This document shows, in pieces, positions 8,847 through 16,928 of a DNA stretch of 64,000 bases. The stretch spans positions 1 to 64,000 of the forward strand of contig JAHDWN010000018.1 of assembly GCA_023382675.1 (NCBI GenBank), read 5' to 3'. Every line of letters begins with the position of its first letter. Positions within the stretch are counted from its first letter, which is position 1. The position numbers and the translations under genes are program-made. Below the pieces are notes generated by a model. The model was not told the DNA's origin. It was given only the letters and a program-made list of their open reading frames with translations, and did no database searches. This DNA comes from Anaerolineae bacterium. Lineage in GTDB: Bacteria > Chloroflexota > Anaerolineae > Aggregatilineales > Phototrophicaceae.

Positions 8847-11501
8847 TTGAGCACACACGCGAAAACGCACCGGCTGAAAATCGATCACGGGCTGCTGGCA
8901 GCGCTGGCGCTGGCCCTGCCGATCATCCTGATGACGCCCCTGCTAAGCGGTGAACTGCCCGGCACCCACGACGCGCAGTTGCACCTGCATCGCCTCGTCA
9001 GCGCGGCGTTGAACTGGCGCGAGGGCGTCATCTGGGGGCGCTGGTCGCCGCAGCTGCATTTCGGCTATGGCTATCCCATCGGCAACTTCTACGCGCCGGG
9101 CTGGCACATTGCCGGGGGCGCATTGGTCGCGCTCGGTGCGCCTGCGGTGACGATCTGGCTGCTGTTCGAGGCGCTCGGCGTGGTGATCTACGTGGTCGGC
9201 GGCTACCTGTGGGGGCGGCAGATTGGTGGGCGGGCCGGGGCGCTGGTCGGCGCGGCGGCCTTCGCCTATGCCCCGCTCCGTTTCTTCGAGTTGTTCAGCC
9301 AGGGCAATCTGTCGCAGTTCCTGGCGATGGGCTTGATGGCCTGGGTGATGTGGGCGTTGGCGCGCTGTGCCCGCCAGCCGAGTCCCGCGCGGATGGCGAC
9401 AGCGGCGCTGCTGCTGGCCGCGCTGATCGTCACCCACCACGTGACGGCGCTGATCTTCGTGCCGGTGGCGGCCCTGTATGCGCTGGCCGCGCCGCTGATC
9501 GCCGGGCGGCGTCCGTGGGCGACGCTGGCTGCCTTTGCGCTGGGATTGCTGGCTGCGGCTGTCTACTGGCTGCCCGCAGGTATGGAGATTCAGTACGTCG
9601 GCTTGCAGGGCGCGGCCAACCAGTACCCGTACACCAACGCCTTCATCCCGCTTACGGACCTGATCGCGCCGGTGACAGCCGCCGATCCCGCCGCGCTGAA
9701 CCCGCCGTTTCCGATCAGCGTTGGCGTGCCGCAGCTCGTGCTGGCGGCGCTCGGCCTCGTGGCGGCGCTGCTGCCACGGGCACGGCTGGATCGCTGGCAG
9801 CGCGCCCATGCGCTGGCCGGGGCGGGTGGCCTGCTGGCGTGCCTGTTTCTCGTCAGCCCGCAGTCGGCGCGCGTCTGGGAAGTGCTGACGCCGATGCAGA
9901 ATGTGCTCTTTCCCTGGCGCTTTCTCGGCCTGGCGGCGCTGGCGGTGATCCCCGGCGCGGTCGTCGCCGTGCAACCCGCGCGCCAGACGCGGCTCGCGTC
10001 TTGGGCAGCGATTGCCCTCACCGTGGCGGCGGCGCTGCCGGTGATGCAGCCACGTTATCCGAATGTGCGCGTGCCCGATCCGGTCACGCCGGGGACGAGC
10101 ATCCGCTACGAAGGCGAGTCGGGCAACCTGGGCGCGGTGGCGACGGCGGAGTATACGCCGCGCTGGGCGGAGCAGCGCCCGCTGGCCGAATTCGCGCCGG
10201 AGTTCTTCGATGATTGGCGCTGGAACATCCCGTATTTGCACAGCAGCTTACCCGCTGGCGTCACCGTCGAGAGCGAGGACAGCGAGCGGCGTACGGGCAC
10301 CCTCTTCATCACCAGCGCGCCGGAAGCCTTCGCGCTCGATCTGCACCAGTTCTACTTCCCCGGCTGGCAGGCCTCGCTCGACGGCGCGCCGGTGGTAATT
10401 GAGACCGCGCCCCCCGGCGGCACGATGCGCATCCAGATCCCGGCGGGCGAGCACGTCGTCGAGGTCTGGTACGCGGGCACGGATGCGCAGTACCTGGGCG
10501 ACGTGCTCACCCTGGCATCGCTATTGGTGTGCGGCGTGCTGCTCACGCGGCGCAGGGCTGTCGCGCCGACGGCCTATGCCGACGACGATGCACGTACGGG
10601 CACAGTCGTCGCGCTGGCGGCAGTCGTGTTCGCGCTCGTCTATGCCGGGCATGCTGGTTCGACGCCAGCAACAGCAGCCTATGCGCCGCCCGCGAATCTA
10701 ACGGTGCAGGTTGGCGGCGAATTTGTTGATGCGGAGGGCACGCCGCAGATCGAGCTGATCGGCCTGCATCTGTCGCAGGGGCAGACGATTCGCGCGGGCG
10801 AGTGGCTCTACGTCGATCTTTACTGGCGGGCGCTGCAACCGCTCGCGGGCGGCTGGCGCGTCGCGCTGACGCTGATCGACCCGACGCTGAGCATCGTCTG
10901 GGCGCAGAGCAATACCGGCGCGCCGGGTGGCTTCGACACCGCGACCTGGCCGACCGACCGCTACGTGGTTGACCGGCACATCCTGCGCGTGCGTCCTGAC
11001 GGCGAAGCCTACGTCGCCGATCTGGCTGTGCGCGTCTACAACGATGATGGCGACCTGACCTACACGGGCGACCCGCTGCCGTCGATCCGGATCATCAACC
11101 CGGCCTGCCCGTCGCCCTTGGATAACATGACGCCCGTGTCCATTCAGTTTGGCGACCGGCTGACCCTGCGCGCCTATGACTGGCAGCAGGATGGCGACAC
11201 GGCACGGCTTGCGCTCGACTGGACGACGGGCGCGGCTACCGGAGACGATCTCGCGCTCTTCGTCCATTTCATGCGCGGGGACGACCTGGTCGCGACGGCG
11301 GATCGGCCACCGATTGCGGCCTACCCGGCGCATCTCTGGCTGCCGGGACAGTGCCTGGCGCATACGTCCGCGATCGATGCGCCGCCCGAAGCCGACCGTG
11401 TACTGATCGGCTTCTACGCGCGCGAGTCGCTGGCACGCCTGCCCGCCCAGAGTGCTGATGCGCCGCTCGAAAGCGACGGGCTGGTGATCCCGCTGGACTA
11501 A
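8847..11501 (+). CDS. PTPS-related polytopic membrane protein, glycosyltransferase-like
   Basis: About 884 residues. The N-terminal half has roughly ten membrane segments and an early outward loop GTHDAQLHLHRLVSA followed by WSPQLHFGYGYPIGNFYAP. This is the pattern of the 6-pyruvoyl-tetrahydropterin-synthase-related membrane proteins, which resemble lipid-linked-sugar glycosyltransferases of the GT-C fold; the Asp in the first loop corresponds to the usual catalytic position. The C-terminal half is mostly extracytoplasmic beta structure. The TTG at 8847 follows GGGG; a TTG at 8748 in the same frame has no site, so the start is uncertain. Its stop codon overlaps that of the convergent esterase. 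A role in cell-surface glycosylation is inferred. Confidence 0.72.
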   Translation: MSTHAKTHRLKIDHGLLAALALALPIILMTPLLSGELPGTHDAQLHLHRLVSAALNWREGVIWGRWSPQLHFGYGYPIGNFYAPGWHIAGGALVALGAPAVTIWLLFEALGVVIYVVGGYLWGRQIGGRAGALVGAAAFAYAPLRFFELFSQGNLSQFLAMGLMAWVMWALARCARQPSPARMATAALLLAALIVTHHVTALIFVPVAALYALAAPLIAGRRPWATLAAFALGLLAAAVYWLPAGMEIQYVGLQGAANQYPYTNAFIPLTDLIAPVTAADPAALNPPFPISVGVPQLVLAALGLVAALLPRARLDRWQRAHALAGAGGLLACLFLVSPQSARVWEVLTPMQNVLFPWRFLGLAALAVIPGAVVAVQPARQTRLASWAAIALTVAAALPVMQPRYPNVRVPDPVTPGTSIRYEGESGNLGAVATAEYTPRWAEQRPLAEFAPEFFDDWRWNIPYLHSSLPAGVTVESEDSERRTGTLFITSAPEAFALDLHQFYFPGWQASLDGAPVVIETAPPGGTMRIQIPAGEHVVEVWYAGTDAQYLGDVLTLASLLVCGVLLTRRRAVAPTAYADDDARTGTVVALAAVVFALVYAGHAGSTPATAAYAPPANLTVQVGGEFVDAEGTPQIELIGLHLSQGQTIRAGEWLYVDLYWRALQPLAGGWRVALTLIDPTLSIVWAQSNTGAPGGFDTATWPTDRYVVDRHILRVRPDGEAYVADLAVRVYNDDGDLTYTGDPLPSIRIINPACPSPLDNMTPVSIQFGDRLTLRAYDWQQDGDTARLALDWTTGAATGDDLALFVHFMRGDDLVATADRPPIAAYPAHLWLPGQCLAHTSAIDAPPEADRVLIGFYARESLARLPAQSADAPLESDGLVIPLD

Positions 11502-12619
11502 CGCGCTGTCTCCGGCTGTTCACAGTCAGTGCAGCGCAGCGAGTCGACCGCGCGCCCGGCAGCGAGATCGGCGACCCAATCGCGCAGGCGCACGCCATCG
11601 ACCGCATAGCTGTAGAACTGCGGGCGCGGCGTGATGCAGTGCAGGTCGCCGCCGGCGGTGAACGCGCGGAAATTGGGCGCGGCGCTGCTCACCTCATCGA
11701 CCAGCGTGTCGATCTTGTCGCGCACGGCGGCGCGCGGGTCACTCGCGCCGATGGCGAAGTAGCGCTGCTGGACGTTGTCATACTGCGTGTTGTACTGGGA
11801 GAAGGTCACGTCCGGGTAGAAATTCGCCAGGGCGGTGACGTAGTCCGCCAGCCGGAACGCGTGCGGATCGGGCATGGCATCGATCCAATCCGGCAGGGCG
11901 GGGGCGATGCCCCAGATCGCGTCGGCGTTGTCGCGCTGGCTGAAGATCGCACCGAGCGAGTCGCCCATCTGCGCGACGCGCACGTCGGGATAGCGCGCGA
12001 TCACCTGTGGCGCGGCGATGAACGAGCCGACACTGCCTGCGCTGCAGCCGGTGATAAAGATCGAATCGGGCGCGGGCATGGTGGCGGCAGTGAACTCGAT
12101 GGCCGAGAGCAGATTCTCGAAGCCGCGATGATAGACGGTAACGCCGCCGCCGTAATCGTGGCGGGCGCTGCCCATGTACACGTCACCCGTGCAGGAGGGG
12201 ACGAAGACCATCGTGTAGGCGGCGAAGGGATTGTCCGGGTTATCGAAATCGAAGATGCCGCTGCCGTAACCCTCAGGTTCGCCGGGCATAGCGACCTGCT
12301 TGTAGAAGCTGCTGCCAACCTGGCATGTCTGCGCGTTCCAACAGCCGCCACCGCCCTGGAAGAACAGCAGCAGATCTGGCCCGCCGGGGTGAATCCAGAA
12401 GCGGAACGGCGTGTCGTGGGCGCAGCGCGTTGCGCCGCCGGGGAGGATCTCGTTCCAGCCATCGTGGAGCGGCAGCGCGTCGACCGCCGCGCAGGCATCG
12501 TTGACGCGCCATTCACCTGCCGGGCAGCCGGTCTGCGCCAGCAGCGGCGCGGCGCTCGTGGCCAACATGACGACAATCAGGAAAATGCCGGCGCGAGTCA
12601 GCATCGTGTTCCAGCGCAT
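11498..12619 (-). CDS. Secreted pectinacetylesterase/Notum-like hydrolase
   Basis: A 373-residue protein with a signal peptide (hydrophobic residues about 8-28, cleavage likely after LLAQ). Family motifs are FFQGGGGCWNAQTC (oxyanion region), FITGCSAGSVGS (nucleophile Ser), and GGDLHCITPRPQFY (catalytic His near the end), typical of pectinacetylesterase/Notum carboxylesterases. They remove acetyl or acyl groups from polysaccharides or proteins outside the cell; the substrate here is unknown. The ATG at 12619 is preceded by GGAGGGG. The gene ends tail-to-tail with the membrane protein, sharing the bases CTAA for both stops. Confidence 0.87.
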   Translation of the reverse strand: MRWNTMLTRAGIFLIVVMLATSAAPLLAQTGCPAGEWRVNDACAAVDALPLHDGWNEILPGGATRCAHDTPFRFWIHPGGPDLLLFFQGGGGCWNAQTCQVGSSFYKQVAMPGEPEGYGSGIFDFDNPDNPFAAYTMVFVPSCTGDVYMGSARHDYGGGVTVYHRGFENLLSAIEFTAATMPAPDSIFITGCSAGSVGSFIAAPQVIARYPDVRVAQMGDSLGAIFSQRDNADAIWGIAPALPDWIDAMPDPHAFRLADYVTALANFYPDVTFSQYNTQYDNVQQRYFAIGASDPRAAVRDKIDTLVDEVSSAAPNFRAFTAGGDLHCITPRPQFYSYAVDGVRLRDWVADLAAGRAVDSLRCTDCEQPETAR

Positions 12620-12710
12620 GATTCCCCTCCAAAGTTGTGCTGCTGTGTCTAGCGGAGTCTACTGTCAGGCGGGCAGCAGCGTTCAGATGGTGCGCAATCT
12701 GCGCCCGGGG

Positions 12711-13019
12711 TCAGCTCAGTTGGCGAATTTGTTCGTCGTCGTCGTCCGGCTTGGCGCGTTCCTGGCCCTCACCGAGCAGGCGCGATCCCGCCTCTTCCTC
12801 GCGGTCCTCACCTTTCAGCTTCGAGCCTGCCTTGGTGTCCCGAACCTCATCGCCTTTGTCGCTGTGCGCTTCATTGATATCGCCAAAGGCATAATCACTG
12901 TGCTCATCGGTCGATTTGCTGGCCGGGGTGCGCCCGCGCCAACTCACGTCGGTTCGGTCTTGCTGTGGCGGTGGTGCCTTGTCTTTGCCGCCCTTCGGCT
13001 GTGGCTTGTCGTCTTTCAT
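12711..13019 (-). CDS. Small disordered, highly charged protein
   Basis: A 102-residue frame rich in Asp, Glu, Lys, Arg, Ser and Pro without hydrophobic core residues; almost certainly intrinsically disordered (for example DKPQPKGGKDKAPPPQQD). It starts at an ATG at 13019 with AAGGTGA upstream. There is no signal peptide, membrane segment or cysteine. The charged composition recalls stress or hydrophilin-like proteins, but no family is recognised. It could be transcribed with the esterase downstream (91-nt gap). Confidence 0.5.
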   Translation of the reverse strand: MKDDKPQPKGGKDKAPPPQQDRTDVSWRGRTPASKSTDEHSDYAFGDINEAHSDKGDEVRDTKAGSKLKGEDREEEAGSRLLGEGQERAKPDDDDEQIRQLS

Positions 13020-13107
13020 GGCCGGTCACCTTGTCTGGATAGCGTCGCAACGATCACATTCGACATGATCATAGACGGAAATTGCGCCGCCGCAAAGTCA
13101 TTCCGGC

Positions 13108-14235
13108 CTATTTTACGTTCCGCCGGGTGACCTGCTGATAGGTCGTTTCGATCTGTTCGATCATGTGCCTCAGGCTGAGCGCTTCGGCGGCGCGCCGTGC
13201 AGCGCTGCGAGCAGCCGCCAATCGCGCCGGATCAGCGAGCAATTCGCGGATAGCAGCCGCCATCGCTTCAGCATCGCCGACCGGCACGGCAACGCCCAGG
13301 CCGGGATGATCCGGCAGCATCCCGACGGCAGTGCCTACGGTCGGCACACCACAGGCCGCCGCTTCGAGTGTCGCCAGCGGGCCGGTCTCCGTCCAGGTCG
13401 CCATCAGGTGGAGCGCGGCGCGCCGGTAAGAGTCTGGCAGATCAAGATGCGGCACGGGGCCGAGCCAGCGCACGCGTGTGCTGACGCCGAGATCGTGTGC
13501 GATGCGCTCCAGCCGCGCCCGCTCGGTGCCCTCACCGATCACATCGAGCGTCACGTCTGTGGGCAGCAGGGCTAACGCGCGCAGGATCGTCGCCTGATCT
13601 TTGATCGGGATGAGCGAGCCGACGTGGATCAGCCGCCGGGGATCATAGTCGGCGCCGGGCGTGAAGTGCGCCACATCGACGCCGAGGCCGACACGATGTA
13701 CACGCTCCGGCGGCACGGCACAGCCTGCACGGGCGATCAGTTCGTCGGTGTACGTACAGGTCGAGAGCACGGCATCCGCGCGCAATGCCTGACCGACGAT
13801 CCAACGGCTGGTGCGGGTGCGTTGCAAGCCGTAGCCGAGCGCCGGGAAGCCGACCAGCTCGCCGCCGAGCACAGACACGACCGCAGGCACGCCGAGCATT
13901 TGCCCCGCCCAGACCGCCAACGCGCCGGTTTCATCCGCCCACAGGCCGTGAAGGAGGTCGAACGGCTGCTCGCAATGCAGCCGCCGCAGCGTGCGCAGGC
14001 TGTCCAGCCACAGCCGGAGACGACGCGATCCGCGCGCCTGCGCCCAGCCAAGCGCCGTTACGTCCACGCCGTCAAGCGTGTAGCGCTCGCGGCGGTGCGG
14101 ATAGCGCAGGGCGATCACGCGGACGGTGTGTGCCTGCGCCAGCCCGGCGATCATGCGCCGCCAGATCGGCAGTGCCCAGTCGTCGGCGTCGGCGCTGTGG
14201 CCGGGGATGAGGATGGCGATCCTGAGCTTGCTCAT
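13108..14235 (-). CDS. Family 4 glycosyltransferase
   Basis: A 375-residue GT-B fold enzyme. The N-terminal Rossmann domain begins LRIAILIPGHSADADDW. The C-terminal domain has the nucleotide-sugar binding features: LIHVGSLIPIKDQATILRAL, LDVIGEGTERARLERIA, and the acidic motif ETGPLATLEAAACGVPTVGT with the E-x7-E spacing. It transfers a sugar from an activated donor to a lipid or glycan acceptor at the cytoplasmic face; donor and acceptor are unknown. Its ATG overlaps the TGA of the upstream GT39 gene (ATGA), so the two are translationally coupled and probably work in the same envelope glycan pathway. Confidence 0.92.
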   Translation of the reverse strand: MSKLRIAILIPGHSADADDWALPIWRRMIAGLAQAHTVRVIALRYPHRRERYTLDGVDVTALGWAQARGSRRLRLWLDSLRTLRRLHCEQPFDLLHGLWADETGALAVWAGQMLGVPAVVSVLGGELVGFPALGYGLQRTRTSRWIVGQALRADAVLSTCTYTDELIARAGCAVPPERVHRVGLGVDVAHFTPGADYDPRRLIHVGSLIPIKDQATILRALALLPTDVTLDVIGEGTERARLERIAHDLGVSTRVRWLGPVPHLDLPDSYRRAALHLMATWTETGPLATLEAAACGVPTVGTAVGMLPDHPGLGVAVPVGDAEAMAAAIRELLADPARLAAARSAARRAAEALSLRHMIEQIETTYQQVTRRNVK

Positions 14236-15698
14236 GGCCGCACGCGATAGAGGGTGTAGTAACCGAAGTGCCCGATCTGCGCCAGCCCGCGCTCATCACG
14301 CAGCCAGCGGACGGCGATCTCCGGGCTAAGGTCGCGCCACTGGTGCTCGATCTGCCACTCGTTGATGAGCAGATAAGCGTCCGCACCCTGGCGCGCGGCA
14401 GCCAGCGTCTCTGGCGTCTGATCGTAGAGTTCGAGCGGCGTGAAGGTGGTGTAGCGGCGCATGGGCAGCGTCAGTCCCAGGGCGTAGACCTGCGCGCCCG
14501 GCGGGATTTGCGTTTCGGCCCAGGCGATCACATCTTTGTCGGCGCGCTGGCGGTTGATGAACGTCGTCGTGTAGGCGACGCCTTCGCCAAGCATCTGCCC
14601 CAGCCCGAAGACACACAGCGCCAGCGCCGCCACGATCAGGACAATCCGCCGGGTCGCCAGCAGCGCATCCAGGCCGAGCGCCGCCAGCAGCGCGACCGCT
14701 GGGACGACGATCAGGGCGAAGCGGCTGTTCTGGTAGGGCGTGCCCGCCAGGAAGATATACGGCAGCAGCAGCCAGCCGAGGGCGAGCAGGATCAGCGGCA
14801 GTTGTCGACGTCGCATCAGCGCGTAGACGCCGAATGCGATCACGGGCGCGACCAACGGCGAGAGATAGACGGGCGCGTAGACCGGCTGTGCGTAGAAGGC
14901 GGCATTGCTGGTGGCGTATTCGAAATGGCCGTCGGTGTTGTCGAAGGTGCTGCGCAGGGCATTCGCGGGCGACCAGCCGACCACCCACGGGTGATCGAGC
15001 GCAGGATATGGGTTGTTCAGGCTGTAGGCCGTCTGCGCAAGCAGGATCGGCAGCGCGCACAGCAGGGCGATCCCCAGGTGGCGCAGCCTGACCTGCGCAG
15101 CGATCAACGTCACTGCCCACACGGGCAGGAGCGCCAGATAGAGCCAGCGGGTGACAACCGCGCCCGCCAGCGCCACCGCTGCCAGCGCCAGCCAGCCCAC
15201 GCGCCGCTGGTGCAGATAGATCGTCAGGACGAGCGCGCTCAGACAGGCCCAGAACAGCGCCGGGACATCCGACATCAGGACGATGCCCGACTGGATCGCC
15301 TGCCCGCCGAGCGCCGCAATCAGCCCGGCCAGCGCCGCAGCCCAGGGACGGCAGCCGAACGCCCGCGCCAGCAGGTAGATCAGGGCGTTGTCCGCCACGC
15401 CGAGCAGCAGACCGACCGCCTGCGCCGCCGCGATGCCCCCACCGAGCGCGAAGACAGCCGCCAGCAGCGCCGGATAGCCAAGCGGCCAGTAGAACGGCGG
15501 CGGGGCCTGCCCGTGCGCGAGGCTGGTCAGCAACCGCTCGCCGAAATCGGCGTAGGCATAGGCGTCCTGGCCGTAGAGGCCGTCGAAATCCGCACCGGAG
15601 AGCACGGAGAGACGCAGCGCCAGCGCAACCGCGCAGACGAGTGCGAGCAGGATCAGGTCGAGGCGGGGGCGTGGCACCTCAACAGGATGGGAACGCAT
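14232..15698 (-). CDS. ArnT/PMT-like GT39 family membrane glycosyltransferase
   Basis: A 488-residue GT-C protein with about 10-12 membrane segments. After the first segment comes DGLYGQDAYAYADFGERLL (the Asp-containing loop that positions catalytic acidic residues in PMT/ArnT enzymes), then PFYWPLGYPALLA. Such enzymes use polyprenyl-phosphate sugars outside the membrane. The Met at 15698 (MRSHPVEVPRPRL) was chosen as start: the 39 residues that could be added upstream come from an intergenic multi-hairpin repeat. The gene is coupled by an ATGA overlap with the following GT4 gene. Confidence 0.85.
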   Translation of the reverse strand: MRSHPVEVPRPRLDLILLALVCAVALALRLSVLSGADFDGLYGQDAYAYADFGERLLTSLAHGQAPPPFYWPLGYPALLAAVFALGGGIAAAQAVGLLLGVADNALIYLLARAFGCRPWAAALAGLIAALGGQAIQSGIVLMSDVPALFWACLSALVLTIYLHQRRVGWLALAAVALAGAVVTRWLYLALLPVWAVTLIAAQVRLRHLGIALLCALPILLAQTAYSLNNPYPALDHPWVVGWSPANALRSTFDNTDGHFEYATSNAAFYAQPVYAPVYLSPLVAPVIAFGVYALMRRRQLPLILLALGWLLLPYIFLAGTPYQNSRFALIVVPAVALLAALGLDALLATRRIVLIVAALALCVFGLGQMLGEGVAYTTTFINRQRADKDVIAWAETQIPPGAQVYALGLTLPMRRYTTFTPLELYDQTPETLAAARQGADAYLLINEWQIEHQWRDLSPEIAVRWLRDERGLAQIGHFGYYTLYRVRP

Positions 15699-15764
15699 AG
15701 TGAGTATAGGTTGCGATGTATCGCTTGTGGTGGATTCGTTTCTTGCCGCCGTTGGCTGAAGCTG

Positions 15765-15923
15765 CGCGGGGGCAGCGATGCTGCCTGCGGTCGGCAGAGC
15801 CGACCCCCTGAGCACGGCTAGGGCTAATCAAGCCCACTGAAGGGGCTGGAAAAGGCCAAGAACGATTATAAAGCGCCTTTAGTGCGCTTGATGACCTTGT
15901 AGCCGGGCGTTTCAACGTCCGGC
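15765..15923. repeat. Multi-hairpin intergenic repeat, locus 1
   Basis: The 377-bp gap 15699-16075 has no gene but many hairpins. GGCAGC/GCTGCC and GGTCGGC/GCCGACC stems, then CCCTGAGCACGGCTAGGGC, then two short hairpins with conserved loops: AGCCC-ACTGAAG-GGGCT (15831-15847) and, inverted, AGCGC-CTTTAGT-GCGCT (15872-15888), then GCCGGGCGT/ACGTCCGGC (15902-15923). The first half is the reverse complement of the element at 59637-59699. Confidence 0.7.
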
Positions 15924-16075
15924 GAGCATGAGCGCAATCTCTGTCCATTTGAATGGTCTTCTCCATCCGCTCATTGCTCCGAGTGCCAGTTCGGGGTTGG
16001 TGTCAAGGTAGGCTAGCCATGCGGCCAATTGGAACACATCGCCGCCCGCTTGCAAACGCTGGGGTGAGGTGTGCG

Positions 16076-16900
16076 CTATCTCAGCCGCTGGCGGACGGCC
16101 TCGGCGCTCAACACCGCCTCCAGCGCGCCACCGCCGACGGCGAGCGCCTTGTCCGAGATAGTGAAGCAGGCGCGCGCATCAGCGCGTGGGTCGAGATCGC
16201 CGATCTTCATACCGGGTGTGACCATCACCTGCCGGTGGATGATGCCGCGCAGCACGCCCGTGAAAGCCGCGCGCACCGGCTGCCCGGCCACCTCGGCCAC
16301 GGCGTGCCCCGCCTGGATCGTATCGCCGATGGCGGCGTGTGCGCGCACGTGCCCGGCAGCGGGAGCACGCAGGACGCGCGAATGCGTCTGCCCACCCATC
16401 ACGCCCGGCTCGCCGGTATCGGCGGCGGCTGGCCCCTGCCAGATGACGCGCCCCAGGTCGTGACCGCGATTCGTCTCGATGACGGCGTGACAGTCGATGC
16501 CCGCCGTGTAGCCGGGGCCGAGCGCGATCACCAACGGCGCGTCGTTCATCGTCGTGCCGGGGTTGCGCTTCTCCATCCGTGCGTCGATCACGACCGTCGC
16601 CGTCAACGCATCCAATGTCTCGCCATCAGGATCGACGACGACGGCGACCTCGCCCGCCAGCTGCGCGGCATTGATGCCGTCCAGCCCCTGCACCAGCCGT
16701 GCCGTCACGCCCTCGACGGTGATCGTATCGCTGTAGACCGCCTCGCCGAAGCTGACCGCACGGCGCACGAACGTCGGCGTCCGCTGTTCGAGCAGGACGA
16801 CCGGGAAGCCCGCCTTGTGCAGCCGGTAGATCACGCCGCTGCCCAGGTCGCCACCCCCACGGACGATGATCAGTATATTGGCAAATGTGAATGATGTCAT
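16076..16900 (-). CDS. yqeB: EF2563/YqeB family selenium-dependent molybdenum hydroxylase accessory protein
   Basis: A 274-residue protein beginning with a Rossmann-like IIVRGGGDLGSGVIYRLHKAGF and continuing VVLLEQRTPTFVRRAVSFGEAVY, the signature of the EF2563/YqeB family. The C-terminal half has two lipoyl-like segments (AGHVRAHAAIGDTIQAGHAVAEV). The family co-occurs with selenium-dependent molybdenum hydroxylases and is a genomic marker for them; its reaction is unproven, but it is thought to act in maturation of the selenium-containing cofactor. It lies 28 nt downstream of the molybdopterin subunit gene on the same strand, supporting that link. Confidence 0.88.
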   Translation of the reverse strand: MTSFTFANILIIVRGGGDLGSGVIYRLHKAGFPVVLLEQRTPTFVRRAVSFGEAVYSDTITVEGVTARLVQGLDGINAAQLAGEVAVVVDPDGETLDALTATVVIDARMEKRNPGTTMNDAPLVIALGPGYTAGIDCHAVIETNRGHDLGRVIWQGPAAADTGEPGVMGGQTHSRVLRAPAAGHVRAHAAIGDTIQAGHAVAEVAGQPVRAAFTGVLRGIIHRQVMVTPGMKIGDLDPRADARACFTISDKALAVGGGALEAVLSAEAVRQRLR

Positions 16901-16928
16901 GCGCGAACCATCGCGGGCCGACAGCCCC

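Noticed and set aside
15699-15815. N-terminal extension of the GT39 protein by 39 residues
   Set aside because: It comes from the multi-hairpin repeat element and precedes a good Met start.
14268-15821. A 517-codon plus-strand frame opposite the GT39 gene
   Set aside because: Antisense shadow of a gene with clear membrane segments and motifs; composition is Arg/Gln/Asp-rich nonsense.
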